Shown here one piece after another: positions 12,401 to 23,145 of a stretch of DNA of 64,000 nt (position 1 is its first letter; every line of letters begins with the position of its first letter). Both the position numbers and the translations under genes were made by a program. Source of the stretch: Poteriospumella lacustris (taxonomy: Eukaryota; Sar; Chrysophyceae; Chromulinales; Dinobryaceae). Below the pieces are notes generated by a model that was given only the letters and a program-made list of their open reading frames with translations, was not told the origin of the DNA and searched no databases. The stretch is taken from positions 101,389-165,388 of the forward strand of contig SMOI01000042.1 in the NCBI GenBank assembly GCA_008000375.1, given 5' to 3'.

Positions 12401-13740
12401 CGCTAACAGTTCCGCAATGTCACGTTCATCGACCCAACCACGTTTCAAAAACTGCACCACCATCGACGGCACATCCATCGTACTCGACGACTCGTCTTCC
12501 GCGGGAGTAACCTCTTCGCCATGCGCACCGAACAATTTAGCGGCGGCGTTGAACAGTGACGTACCAATCAATGTCAACAAACTTTGATTGTTCGTTTCCG
12601 TAGTCTCCACATACTGAAAGAACCAGCCAGCTTCAGAGAACAACACGTTCAACAGGTTTTGATCGACCAGCAACTGTCCACCTTGGGCCAAGATTGATGC
12701 GGTGGTCAACAAGGTATCAAGGACATCCGACATATTTGAATCATCTGCAACCATAGCGATGGCAACACCAAGTGCTTTGCTGAAGGCTTTGATAATTGAA
12801 TCACCGAATTGGGTGCGGACAGAAATCTGCGAAATCACGACACACGACGACACCTTCCAATCGGCCAAGAGCTTCTTCTGCAATGAACTGTGTTGAGATC
12901 GAATTTTAGACTTCAACCCCTCGATGACCAAGAGACAAATGTTTCGAAGCATATCTTCACGGAAAACGGATTTGTTCGCGACTTCGACAATGACCGCGGT
13001 CGTAAACGCCAGCGCCCGGAAACCTGTTTCCATCTCCACCGACGATACGTTGTTCTTTGGCGAGGACTTCTTTATGCCCAAAAGCGATAAGATACGCGAT
13101 GTGATGTCGCAAACAGTATCGAGAATCCATGGGGACTTCATTGCTTGATGCACGAAGAGGGATCGTGGCGGTGGGACGCCAGACTCCTTCACACCCACCA
13201 GGAAAACCCATGGCGTATCTTCCAATCGGCATAAATGTACAATCTTTGCAAATATTTTGGTGTCATGAACAACCAGGAACGCTCTAAGCAGTGCGTCCAT
13301 GTTGAATTCATGAACACGGTATCGCCGAACGAGGTATTCCAAAACCAAGTGGGCGCTGGGTTCTCCAGCCCAAAGGCTCAATAAGCCCAAAATTGAATTG
13401 ATTTCAACGTCAATTGCGGCATTTTCCTGTGAGTCAAAACCAATTCAGATGGTGGTTGATCATGCAACATCACCGTTAATCATACCTCCTTCGTCTTCAA
13501 CTCTCTTTGCAAATTGACTGATGATGAATGAAAGAGCGATGACTCAAATGCACGGAATCGCTCGTCATATTGTAAAAGATCTTGCAATCCTTTGCATCCA
13601 GCTTCGTAAACTGCACTAGTATCAACTGCGGCAGCCTCTTTGGGACCCAAGAATATGCTCGGTAAGCCTCTTTGAAGCGACTGCACTTGCGCAGTCTTCT
13701 TCTTGAAGGCTGATACCTGCTTTTGTAGCTCTGTTGACAT
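6434..13740 (-). CDS. HEATR1/UTP10 U3 snoRNP-associated HEAT-repeat protein
   Basis: Four exons on the minus strand, 13740-13486, 13426-6983, 6909-6661 and 6589-6434, all joined in phase 0 with introns of 59-73 bp, give about 2,367 residues. The N-terminus has the family pattern LFGPKEAAA-type segment (IFLGPKEAAAVDTSAVYEAGCKGL) followed by an LF...S..LQRE..T block. The middle is a very long helical HEAT/ARM array with acidic and poly-Gly linkers. The C-terminus (FTGATFFDE...KRYETIYP...VGADYLAVLPECLSYISELLED) is the BP28-type end of HEATR1/UTP10. The protein is a scaffold of the t-UTP/UtpA subcomplex in the nucleolar small-subunit processome, linking rDNA transcription to 18S pre-rRNA processing. 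Long antisense frames over it come from its codon usage and are not genes. Confidence 0.9.
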
Positions 13741-13749
13741 TGTTCACAA

Positions 13750-14085
13750 TCAGAAACCCCAAGAAGCGGAATTGAATAGTGCCTCAATCGAAGGAAGCAT
13801 ACCTTTCTTTCCCATGGAATAAAGCCATTGGCGATGCAATAACGACGAAGTCAGCATTTCGGTGGACGGAGTAGACTCATTAAAAACTCGATATTTCGGT
13901 GTTTCAAGAAGTAATTTCCACTGTTTCGATATATCGATGTTTATGGTATGACCAGAATCGAAACCGCCGCCGATCTGCCGTTGCGACGCCGGCGGTTCGT
14001 CATGTTGCAAAGTCATCTTCGTGAGATACTTTTTTCGATATTGGATACCTGTGAACCCTTCACAACAATTCTTTTTTTCGTGCAT
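13750..14085 (-). CDS. Hypothetical small protein upstream of HEATR1-like gene
   Basis: An open frame of 111 codons ends 9 bp before the HEATR1-like start codon on the same strand. The product is polar and includes a QWKLLLETPKYRVFN segment followed by a Ser/Thr-rich helix-like stretch. I recognise no family. The tight head-to-tail spacing would be unusual for two separate eukaryotic transcripts, so it could also be 5' leader sequence or a missed exon. The start at 14085 is one of several possible methionines. Confidence 0.3.
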   Translation of the reverse strand: MHEKKNCCEGFTGIQYRKKYLTKMTLQHDEPPASQRQIGGGFDSGHTINIDISKQWKLLLETPKYRVFNESTPSTEMLTSSLLHRQWLYSMGKKGMLPSIEALFNSASWGF

Positions 14086-14120
14086 TACAGGAAGGACCAT
14101 TCCTTTGTGTTGAGAAAAGC

Positions 14121-15887
14121 ATGTCACGTCATCTCCCAGCAGTGAGCGAGAATGATGTCGCTGTGTGGGATGAAGAAAGAAATCGTTGTGGAGGATTCTT
14201 GAGCAAGAAAGCAAGCCAAAGTAGTGCATTCAGCAGGGGGAAATGGCAAAAGCGCTGGTTTGAGGTTCAATTGGATATTGATGCAAATGAAAACTATCAT
14301 TTGGCGTACTATCACACTCCCGATGAAAAGACTCCGAGAGCGTCTTTCCCGCTTCAAGGGGCGGCCATAAAGATCGCGGGAGAGACGAATTTCGTTTTGA
14401 CTCTAGCCGATGGATCTTCCGTTTCCTTGAATGCTGAAAACCCTCTGGACATGAAAAACTGGGTGCAGACATTGGAAAAGATCATTTCTACCAGTAATTT
14501 ACGCGAACGTCTGCAGTATCAACGGCGCGAAATGCATGGAAGCGATGGTGACTACGACAAAGATGAAGATGATGATCATGTGGGTGGACTTGATGGTCAA
14601 CATAGAAAGAACAGACGCAACAAATCAGGTGGGATGCCAAAGAATTCGTATGGACAACATCTGCTGAAGCGAAAATGGCCAACCGTGCGTCTCGACTTCG
14701 ATGTGTCGTCAGTGCCAGCCGGATCACCAGAGAGATTAGAGTTTGAAGAAGAATTTGCACAAGATATTGCGACTGCATTATCGTTGGAGCCTAACAATGT
14801 TGAAGTTATTTCGCTTAGACCAGCTCCTGGTATGGAATGGCTATGTTTGGTGGAATTTGATTTCCTTGTCCGAGGAGAAGACTGGGAAGCCGAATCTTCA
14901 GGCTCCGTTCTCTCAACTGCTGATGTCAAGAGAAGACTTCTTGAAGCATTAAGTGAAATGTTTCGTGATCCTTCTTCGATATTATACCGTGGTTTCATCA
15001 CCAGTCGATTGGATCCTTCGTATGCTGATCATTTGATTCCAGAACAACTCATAGACCCAAAGCTACCATCTCCTGGTGGTCGAAAGGTTCAACAAGAATC
15101 TGATATTTTTTCTTCTGATGCGAAAGTTCTTCAAACGATGCTAAAGTACAAAGATGTGGTGGTTCCAGAGGACTTCGAAGATCTCACCCATTTCACAATC
15201 ACGATCATGTATGACGGTCGATCCGTGGATGTGCGGGTACCCAATCCGGCAGTGTTACGTCCCGCATCCGCCTGTTATCTTTGGCCCTTTGAAGTGAAAC
15301 AAGCGCTTGGATTCATGCATACGATGCAAGAGTTATGGATTGAACCCTTGGAGCTGACGCTACGAGATGCTGCGAGTAAAAGCGAAGCGCGTCCGATTCC
15401 TTTTACCCCATCGCATCGTGTCGGGGATGAACCCGTCATCAACACGTTGCTCTTGAAACCCAATGCGGTATATGAATTACATTGTGAAGATAAACGTGAT
15501 GATGCAGTCAATGCGTTATCGGCGGAAGAAATGGAAACCATCAAAGAGACTTTCCATCGATTTGATCGGAACAACGATGGTGGCATCGCCAAAGATGAAA
15601 TGAAAGTCATTGTTCGGGAACGTACCGCCGAACGCAAAGCACAAATTGAAAAGAAGTTTCAAAAGTTTATTACGGAGAACGAATTGACACCGGAGGAATT
15701 AGCCTCGGCCGAAGCGAACAAAGCGCGGTACTTGCAACAAGTCTCGGAGGCACAAACAAGATTGATGCAAATGTTTGAAGCGGCGGATTTGGATGGTGAT
15801 GGCACCATCACCATTACGGAGTTTATTTTAGCAGAAGCCTGGTGGCAACGATGTACGATCAATCCAGATCGGGCGCATTTGTTCTAA
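14121..15887 (+). CDS. PH domain protein with C-terminal EF-hand pair
   Basis: The intronless 588-residue product has an N-terminal pleckstrin-homology domain at about residues 14-117: GFLSKKA...GKWQKRWFEV opens it and NPLDMKNWVQTLEKII forms the closing helix with its invariant Trp. A basic linker and a central domain of unknown type follow. At the C-terminus are two EF hands with canonical 12-residue loops, DRNNDGGIAKDE starting at about 482 and DLDGDGTITITE at about 556, separated by a long charged helix. PH domains bind phosphoinositides and EF hands bind calcium, so a calcium-sensitive membrane-associated adaptor is a fair inference. No catalytic domain is visible. Confidence 0.75.
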   Translation: MSRHLPAVSENDVAVWDEERNRCGGFLSKKASQSSAFSRGKWQKRWFEVQLDIDANENYHLAYYHTPDEKTPRASFPLQGAAIKIAGETNFVLTLADGSSVSLNAENPLDMKNWVQTLEKIISTSNLRERLQYQRREMHGSDGDYDKDEDDDHVGGLDGQHRKNRRNKSGGMPKNSYGQHLLKRKWPTVRLDFDVSSVPAGSPERLEFEEEFAQDIATALSLEPNNVEVISLRPAPGMEWLCLVEFDFLVRGEDWEAESSGSVLSTADVKRRLLEALSEMFRDPSSILYRGFITSRLDPSYADHLIPEQLIDPKLPSPGGRKVQQESDIFSSDAKVLQTMLKYKDVVVPEDFEDLTHFTITIMYDGRSVDVRVPNPAVLRPASACYLWPFEVKQALGFMHTMQELWIEPLELTLRDAASKSEARPIPFTPSHRVGDEPVINTLLLKPNAVYELHCEDKRDDAVNALSAEEMETIKETFHRFDRNNDGGIAKDEMKVIVRERTAERKAQIEKKFQKFITENELTPEELASAEANKARYLQQVSEAQTRLMQMFEAADLDGDGTITITEFILAEAWWQRCTINPDRAHLF

Positions 15888-16042
15888 GTAGACAAATGAA
15901 AACGCGGTGCATCGTTTTATGTTGGTATTGTTTTTGTTTTGTTTTGCTTTGTTTTCTTCCATTCGATATGTCTATCGCAACAGATGCGGATTGTCGCACA
16001 AGGACCCTCCACCGTGCTGCTCTGTATACTGTAAGCATTGTA

Positions 16043-16055
16043 CCCCCCCCCCCCC
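16043..16055. repeat. Poly-C homopolymer (13 C)
   Basis: Thirteen consecutive C residues in the intergenic space between two convergent genes. It is a simple tract with no obvious function, and its length is prone to sequencing error. Confidence 0.8.
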
Positions 16056-16185
16056 GCCAACGCTATTACAACAATCGAGCCATTCTGCATAGTCGAATCG
16101 AAAGAGTGAAATCGAAGAAGTGAAATCGGCAATATCGCGTCGTGTTTCCTTTACAGACAGAGCTATACAGTGGACCAATGGTTGC

Positions 16186-18027
16186 TCAGGCAGTACGGCG
16201 GCGAAGCTTCATGTTTTGAATTTCGAGCGCCAAATATTCGGCCAATTCGGGTCGTTCTCGTGTCAAGGTGACCAACTTGTCACCATCCACATCAACAATA
16301 CCTTGAATAGCACCCATGACATCTTGAGTAGCAAACATCGTCTCCGTCACATCCATGTTGGTAGCGGCTTTCGCTTTTACTGTGGACATGAAGGGAGTCA
16401 CATAAATCGAGTTCGTTCGTCGTGATTGCGAGGTAGGACTGAGGTTCAGTGACCGATCCAAACGATCGATCAATTCATCACCACCGCCGCCACCACCGCC
16501 ACCTGCAGAAGGAAGGACCTGCGAGCTCATACTTCCTGAGCGATGCAATAGACCACCACCATCACCGCCATCGTCATCGACATGGTTGGGATCCGCATGT
16601 ACCACTGACTTCAGCATCTGTTTTGTTTCGGTGCACCAATAGCCGCTGTCAGTCATGAAATGGAATCGATCTCGAAGATGGGAAGAGAGCACTTACCATT
16701 GACCCTGATTTCGCACCTAGATCACCATCAACTCCAGCACTATAGTCTGGGAAACCGTCCTTCATCCAATTGCTGAGAAACAAATCGGAGAACATACCCG
16801 AGCCAAACACATTCAAAGCGCCAGCAAAATGGCTCAGAGTATTGTTTCGATTGTTGGACACCAGTGCTCGAGTCTTTTGATTGTCATTCACGGCTTTCCA
16901 CATGTATAGCAAGAGTGCCTTCACTTTATTGGCAGTGGTCACACTGGGATGCACATCACGGTACGCGACGAAGGCCATGTACATGATCGCCCGCAAGAAA
17001 CTGTCGTAACTCATGCCCAAGCAGTCGCCTCCTTTTCCCTCGGTGCTCAGTGGCACAATGTTGAGAAAAATCTCGCCCACTTGGATGGCTGTCAGTAATG
17101 AAGTAGATTTCAAGTTGAAATCATAGCAGAACTAGGACAAGATAGAGAGAGCATCGGTGAAGGGTGAGCACCAGATAGAGAGAGAGAGAGACACACACAC
17201 ACACAGACACATCGGTAGTACCTGTATATACTCGCGATAGCCGATAAGAGTTTTCTGTGATCGAGCTTGCTCTTTTAGTTGTTGTAACTGCTGAGTCTTT
17301 GCCGTCACGTAACTGGAAGACAGATCTTTCGTTGTTACGCTACGAATGTCGCGTTGTCCAACCTTTTCTGCGGAAACGGCTTGGTTTCTCCGCTTATCGG
17401 CGCGGTCCAAATAATAATCAAAGATTTTCTGCAGACATCTGCCGTACACTTCCCGAACGACTTTATTCGCCTGAAATAGTGGATATAAGACATAAGATGA
17501 ACGGGGGGTAGCATGTCAGCTCGTACCTCCACATCAGAAAAATCCCAGGTGTCGCTCATAGGCGGGCGACGACTCGCCAACAAGAGAATATTCTCAAGCA
17601 ACATCCTCTTCACCGCAAGTTCAGGAGGCTCCTTGGAATACACCTGAAAGGACAAGGTCAACAATTGCGCCTGAGAAGGTGCACCATTTTGACTTACTTT
17701 CTGGGAAATCGTTTCTAATAGCTGCAGAAAGTCAACGAAGTTGATAGTCAATGTGGGACTATGGTCTCCCGTAACTTCTTTACTTCTTATCTGCGCGAAA
17801 AAACTCGTCAGAAACGCGACGATCTATGACAACAAAGAGAGCATACTCACCAAGCGTGTAATCTCGAGTTCAATGACAGTGGGGGTCAGCTTTCTCGACG
17901 TTATTTGGCAGTCCTTGCAAAACTTCACGAAATTTGCCGGCCTTAATAACTCCGGCTGATTTGCGTCTCCGTGAAGGGAATAGAACGTAAAGATCCGCCA
18001 AAGTTCATTCTCAACCGAATTATACAT
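16186..18027 (-). CDS. Six-exon protein with p25-alpha/EF-hand-like segments
   Basis: Exons on the minus strand: 18027-17851, 17823-17698, 17643-17527, 17470-17222, 17131-16697 and 16617-16186. All joins are phase 0 and give about 511 residues. The first intron is only 27 nt and carries an in-frame TAG. The N-terminal ELWRIFTFYSLHGD...NFVKFCKDCQI resembles the p25-alpha/TPPP domain (compare its LCKDCKV), and exon 5 has a similar helical EF-hand-like layout. The C-terminal exon is Gly/Asp/Ser rich with a closing helix. No methionine lies upstream of 18027 before a stop codon in this frame, so the true start may be in an undetected 5' exon. Function is unknown; microtubule association, as for TPPP proteins, is only a possibility. 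Confidence 0.6.
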
Positions 18028-18145
18028 TTGTGCAATCGCCGAATAATCTCCACAAGAAATAGCACAACCGGCAAATGTTTTCAATGTCCGCTCTTACTTG
18101 GAGGGTGAAGAATTTGCGCACCTTATTTCTGTTCTCCAATTAGCA

Positions 18146-19480
18146 ATGAAATTCCTCGAAATAAGTCGACTACTCTTGGAAGAAATGATTGGGATCGATC
18201 GATCAGTCAGCAGATCCAAATGGATGCAAGGCCAACGATCATCATCGCGGCGGGGCGGCAAAACGAAACCGCCTGCGATGCTCGCGATGACGACGACAGT
18301 CTCCCCGTCCAGCTCCCAGCAGCTCGCGGCTCCTGCCAGTCTTTCGCCACTTGGTTTTGGGGCTACCGGTCGTTCATTTTTTCAACATTGCCAATGCATC
18401 ACTATAAAATACTTTCAGTCAGTTATGGAAGTCGCCTTCTCGCCGTACTGTAAGATTGAGCCACAGTTGGTGGTCTCCGAGGACCGTCGGACCGCCCCCA
18501 CCTCTGCCGCCGATCGCAAGAAAGGTCACAGTTTGGATAACAGCAGCAAACGTGACTTAAAGCAAGTCAAACAATGGGCAGTTACGGAAAAGGTTCACGG
18601 AGCCAATTTTGCATTTGTGTTTGATGTGCGAACTGGGGCGATGTCCTTCGCAAAGCGCAATGGCATATTGTCTCCCAGCGACCGGTTTTTTCAATACACT
18701 GCCATCCTCCCCACGATTCTTCCGATTATCCAGATTTTATGCGAGGCTACTTTGAAGCACTATCACGAACGGTACCCATCCGGTGACGTTCATACGGTTG
18801 CGGTGTTTGGAGAGCTATTCGGCGGTAGTTACCCTTTGACGGAGTCAGCATTCGCACCGGTGCAGCGCGGGGTCAGCTACTCACCCAACCTCCACTTTAT
18901 GGCCTTCGACATAAAGATAAATGATGCTGAATTCCTCGACTTCCAAGATGCGCTGGCGTTATTCCGCGCATGTGCAGCGACAGTATCCGATGACCCGCAA
19001 CGTGTATTTCTTTACGCCGAGCCACTGGCCCTGTTTCCGTCGTATGCTGCGGCCTCTGAGTACCCCATCGGCTTTGATAGCACGATCCCAGCGCGTTTAA
19101 ATTGTCCTCTGCTTCCAGTGGGAACTAACAAAGCCGAGGGTATCGTCGTGCGCAGCATGACGCGCCGCTTCCTAGCGAAGAAGAAAATCGCCGAGTTCGC
19201 CGAGACGGATACCGCCGAAAGCTACGCAAATAACGCCTTGTCCCGCGAAGAGATGCAGTCCCTTGCGCTACGGATGATGACAATCAATCGGTTGCACAGC
19301 GCCGAGTCGAAAATTGGGCCGCTCGAGGACTACGAGTTTGCTGTCTTCGAAGAGCTGTGCGCTGATATCCTTCGGGAACTTCGTCTCGACGACCCCTATG
19401 ACGAGCGCCGTCGAGACGAGCGCAAAGCGATGCGGAAGTTCATCATGGCTGCGATTTACGAAAAGTTTTCGTCGACATGA
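18146..19480 (+). CDS. T4 Rnl2-like RNA ligase
   Basis: The intronless product has the nucleotidyltransferase motifs of the Rnl2 RNA ligase family: motif I TEKVHGAN with the AMP-accepting Lys (about residue 149), a following SFAKRNGIL segment, motif III/IIIa HFMAFDIKI, motif IV EGIVVRS, and motif V FLAKKKIAEFAE. These enzymes seal 3'-OH/5'-phosphate nicks in RNA through a ligase-AMP intermediate; eukaryotic relatives include the trypanosome editing ligases. A C-terminal helical region of about 100 residues follows. The start is uncertain: 18146 gives 444 residues, but a methionine at 18425 directly precedes the conserved core. The N-terminal extension is Ser- and Arg-rich and could be an organelle-targeting sequence. 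Confidence 0.75.
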   Translation: MKFLEISRLLLEEMIGIDRSVSRSKWMQGQRSSSRRGGKTKPPAMLAMTTTVSPSSSQQLAAPASLSPLGFGATGRSFFQHCQCITIKYFQSVMEVAFSPYCKIEPQLVVSEDRRTAPTSAADRKKGHSLDNSSKRDLKQVKQWAVTEKVHGANFAFVFDVRTGAMSFAKRNGILSPSDRFFQYTAILPTILPIIQILCEATLKHYHERYPSGDVHTVAVFGELFGGSYPLTESAFAPVQRGVSYSPNLHFMAFDIKINDAEFLDFQDALALFRACAATVSDDPQRVFLYAEPLALFPSYAAASEYPIGFDSTIPARLNCPLLPVGTNKAEGIVVRSMTRRFLAKKKIAEFAETDTAESYANNALSREEMQSLALRMMTINRLHSAESKIGPLEDYEFAVFEELCADILRELRLDDPYDERRRDERKAMRKFIMAAIYEKFSST

Positions 19481-19799
19481 TGCGCAAACCACGGTCAAAT
19501 AGAGGAGCTATGCCAGCACTGACAGTGACCAATGGAAGCTACCGCCGCATCTGTCTATATCTCTGAGGGCTGTAGGGAGTATCCACTTTCTCTGAGACGA
19601 TAAACGCAATTTTCAAAAGATGCTTGAGAAAATTTCTGTACAATACAATTTCCTTCGACGTTTCAAAATACGGAAAGACTTGAGAACGACGAGAGGGGCA
19701 TGATTGATATCGCCACCCCCCCCGCTGATTATGCAGAAGCAGGCACGCCCAACGCCGAAAATGATATCAGCCCCATATACACGATAATTAAATCTACTC
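19481..19799. other. Convergent intergenic region
   Basis: About 320 bp between convergent genes, with a short C-run near 19716-19723. No gene is seen. Confidence 0.5.
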
Positions 19800-20792
19800 T
19801 CATGACCGACGGTTGTCGAACCACCGTACGATGTAGTCGATGAAGAAGGCCATATCCGGTGGAACGCTCCCCTCAGCCTTCGCCTGTCGACAGAACGTCT
19901 CATAGAAGTACATGCGCAGTGCAACCATGCGGCGATATTGCTCAAGATCTACGTTCTCTTCACCAACTATGCTGGCGTATCCGGCCAGTAATCGCTCTTC
20001 GAATGCGGCGGGGTCTGCTTCCGGAACGGGCGCGTGGTCAACAAGGGAACCGTTCTCTGCCAACATATGGACGGTGAAGGCGGCTTGTGCGACATCGTAC
20101 ATGAACCAGCCGCGCTGTACTTGGTCCCAGTCGAAGACCGATAGCGTGTCCGTCGCACCAGGTAGATAGAAGAAGTTGCTTATGTTCAAGTCGCCATGCA
20201 AAATGCCAAAACGGGTTGGGTCTTCCATCGCCTTCACATCCTCCAGCGACAGCGGCGCGTTGCGCAACACGCCATGGTGAATATCGCTCCATCGCTGGAT
20301 ACGATTAGCAACCTCAGGATATTCGCCAGCAAAGCGCCGGCTCAGTTCGTGAAATTGTGCGAACCATTTCCCCCATGTGAAGGCGATTTCAGGTCGCTGC
20401 ATCCACGTAAAATCCATGAAGTTTAGCGGCGCTCCCAACGCCCACTCGTACACAACAATCAAAAGAGAGGGTGCCTTCAGTATATACGACTCCAAATTGG
20501 TGACTGAATCGCGAAATCCGACGGGAGCACACACATGGTGGAGAAGGTCGCGATGCTGTGCCAGGAAGCTCACGAAGGTAGTTTCGTCGCGCACTCGTTG
20601 CTCATGCTGACCGCTTGGATCCGGTGTAACTCGTACAACGAACTTTTGATTCGCATCGTGAAGGGACTCCGCTTTGAAAGTGTGGTTCTGAGATGCCTTG
20701 ATGATGTCGCCCAGCCGGACTCCCCAGGCGCTGGCAACGAGCGTGGAGATTTCGTCGCGATTAATTGAAACAGTTTGTTCGAACAGCGACAT
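19800..20792 (-). CDS. APH-family (aminoglycoside/choline-kinase-like) phosphotransferase
   Basis: A single-exon 330-residue protein with the hallmarks of the APH kinase-like fold. It has an N-lobe Lys/Arg-rich VVRV strand at about residue 52, the Brenner motif ILHGDLNISN at 197-206 with catalytic Asp201, and the metal-binding VFDWDQ motif at 219-224. It resembles bacterial SrkA/HSK2-type kinases more than the classical antibiotic kinases. It probably phosphorylates a small-molecule hydroxyl, but the substrate cannot be inferred and resistance activity should not be assumed. Absence of introns and bacterial resemblance suggest acquisition by transfer; this is inference. Confidence 0.75.
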   Translation of the reverse strand: MSLFEQTVSINRDEISTLVASAWGVRLGDIIKASQNHTFKAESLHDANQKFVVRVTPDPSGQHEQRVRDETTFVSFLAQHRDLLHHVCAPVGFRDSVTNLESYILKAPSLLIVVYEWALGAPLNFMDFTWMQRPEIAFTWGKWFAQFHELSRRFAGEYPEVANRIQRWSDIHHGVLRNAPLSLEDVKAMEDPTRFGILHGDLNISNFFYLPGATDTLSVFDWDQVQRGWFMYDVAQAAFTVHMLAENGSLVDHAPVPEADPAAFEERLLAGYASIVGEENVDLEQYRRMVALRMYFYETFCRQAKAEGSVPPDMAFFIDYIVRWFDNRRS

Positions 20793-21466
20793 TTCCTTTC
20801 AACGATTTCCCGTAGCCCCTTTCTCGTGAATAGCGTCACCGACAAAGAGATTTGTGAGAAGGATGTCCGATGAAAGAGATTACGTTACCAGTTAGTGAGC
20901 GACGCGTCTCCCGCTCGCTCTCGTCGACCACTTCGTTTCTGAAACCATCTGTACGTTTCGATCACTTGATAGCGACTACTATCCCTATGACCTATGACAA
21001 AAAGTCACGTACGTACGTTTGAATACAGTTCTTGTCGTGGAAAAATCCCCTTGGAGCAATGCAGTAACTTTTGCTGGTGAGGTGTTTTCGGCGAAAATAA
21101 TTAGAATGTTCGCGACAAGAGGGAGACATGAATCTATGTTGTCATTTTCAGTAAACCAAGGAGAGCCGCTACGATAAACATGAATTTTCTAGTAGGGCAT
21201 CCATGTATTTGTCCAAAAACAAACGGGAATGTCGAAAGTGAGAATGCAAAGTGGAAGGAGGCGTCAGAATATGGAATATGGGCTTCTTGCAGAAGCAAAG
21301 CGAATATGTGCGAATATGTATGATGAGAATTCGGAAGAATTCCACAGAATACAGAATGGAGAGAATACAGTATGGTAATCGAAATTGAAATGAATAGGGA
21401 GGGGGGTTCTGACTGTGTATTTCATTTCATCTGAAAGATGATAAAAAGGGCAACAGACGGACAGAT
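20793..21466. other. Intergenic region
   Basis: About 670 bp of noncoding sequence between the APH-like start codon and the lysozyme-like stop codon (both minus strand). It includes GAATATG/GAATACAG-like AT-rich short repeats around 21260-21375. No gene or RNA structure recognised. Confidence 0.4.
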
Positions 21467-22421
21467 TTAATAGTAGTTTTTGTCAACACCAGCAGAGCAG
21501 AAGTATTGGTCGCCAGCATATTGCTTGATAGCGGGCTTGGACCAGCCACCGAACGAGTACCAATCAGAAAAAGATGGGTTCATATCGTAGTGGGCATACC
21601 TATGAGGAAAAGCTCAGTCATAATAATCACTGTAAATATCCGCACGGTTGGTGGTCAACTTACCACAGAGGCAAATAAGAGAAGGCAGAAGATCCACCCA
21701 TGATAGGGTTCCATTGGCTCGCGCTGGAGTAGATACCTGCAAACAGTGCCAATTTCGACAATGAATGATAATAAACTAAAACCAAACAGCAAAGGAATTG
21801 AAACGTACCCAAGCTCACACCGCGCTCTTTTCCGCGCTGAACCATGGCAGACAAGAAGTTGACGTTGGCGGAAGTTGAACTCGACCAGTACTAAATAGAA
21901 GTTGTAAGGTCATTGACCACATTCTGCATACCCAAACCGTAAATTTCATCCATACCTGAGTTCCTTCAACATCTAACCAAAGCATGCCCACTGATGCGCC
22001 AACAGTGGAGTTGGAGGACTCACGAAGTTCGCCTTCCTTCAGCATGCGAACATTGTGGGAGGAAAGATAATCAATGGTGGCATCCATCTGAACAAAAATA
22101 CATATGGTGTTAGATAAGAATGTACGGGTCTTAAAACGGGAAATATATGCAACATACTTGACCAGCTGGGTTGCCACAGGAGTAGCACGGGAAAATATAT
22201 CCGTCAACATGCGCCATGCCAGCGTTCCATGCATCATTGATGGTGGCAGGACCATTCGGATCAGGGGCCCCATAGGACTGGTACACACGAATAATAGCAA
22301 AATTGTAGCCATAATTCAAGAAGCACTGGAAATTGCTAACGTAAGTTCTTTGGGAAACATCAATGCCGACAGTTGCAAGGGCAACAGCAACAGTTACAAG
22401 AAGAACAACAAGCTTGAACAT
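21467..22421 (-). CDS. Secreted GH25-type lysozyme
   Basis: Five exons on the minus strand, 22421-22158, 22087-21956, 21890-21809, 21736-21664 and about 21599-21467, give about 227 residues in consistent frame. The N-terminus is a typical signal peptide ([16 protein letters not shown]). The mature protein opens with GIDVSQ and contains the LWLDVEGTQ strand bearing the DxE catalytic acids of glycoside hydrolase family 25, then the GIYSSASQW segment and a closing IKQYAGD strand, all typical of the family. GH25 enzymes cut the N-acetylmuramic acid to N-acetylglucosamine bond of peptidoglycan. In phagotrophic protists such secreted or lysosomal enzymes digest bacteria, which would fit a bacterivorous host. 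Confidence 0.85.
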
Positions 22422-22829
22422 CTTTTTTAGAATGGAATGCGAGAATGTGAGAATAAGAGAATCGGTAATAGGGTAACAGATACAGAATATATGAATAAGT
22501 TATATTTTTTTTTATGACGACTTGTCGTTTCTTTTGCCATTGGGCACCCATTTCTGCAGCAGAGAGGTCGCATCACATCTTCACCTCATCGGCTCGTCGA
22601 TCACCCGCCGTTCTTCAGTACTTATGCTTTTACTTTCCAGTTCTATATACACATAACTGCTGTCAAAGTACGTCCGCTCGCGCACCTCCATCGTCCATCG
22701 TGCATGGTGTATCGTCACCCTTCGCCCTTCGCCCTTCGCCCTTCCCTTCCCCTTGCCTATTGAATATGAATGCCTTCGTTTGATCATTAGAATTGCTTAT
22801 CAGGCATAGCCTGTGTCTGGAAACGACAA
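22422..22829. other. Divergent promoter region with short CCCTTCG repeats
   Basis: The spacer between the divergently oriented lysozyme-like and zinc-finger genes is about 400 bp. It contains a T-run near 22503-22513 and several tandem copies of a CCCTTCG-like word around 22720-22745. It should hold both promoters; no specific binding site is recognised. Confidence 0.4.
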
Positions 22830-23145
22830 ATGGTGAGAGGACATGCAAAGGAAGTTGCGCAACAGAAAAATGCCGCGCGGATGGCCGAAAAGGCGAAAAG
22901 CGCAAAGCGAGACAGCTCAGAGGTATAGAGTTATCTTTTCAGGAAGTGAGAGCATCTAGCACGAATCGTAACATCATCTTTCCTCTTTTTGCTAACAGAG
23001 TAAAGCTGTGAAGGAGGCCGGCATTGCCACGACCTGTCCCATTTGTATGCAGGGAATGCCAAATATTGGAGCACTTAGAAATCATTACGAAAATAGGCAT
23101 CCAAAGTCTCCTTTACCTCCAGACTTGGCCGCTGCAAGCAAATAG
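22830..23145 (+). CDS. ZNF706/4F5-like small zinc-finger protein
   Basis: Two short exons, 22830-22922 and 22999-23145, are joined in phase 0 across a 76-bp intron and encode 79 residues. The N-terminus MVRGHAKEVAQQKNAARM is the basic helical 4F5-type segment. The C-terminal exon carries a C2H2 finger (CPIC...H-x4-H) ending HPKSPLPPDLA, which closely follows the end of ZNF706-family proteins. The family is small, nuclear and widespread in eukaryotes, with a proposed role in translation or transcription control. Neither exon is long enough to stand out alone; recognition rests on the joined product. Confidence 0.85.
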
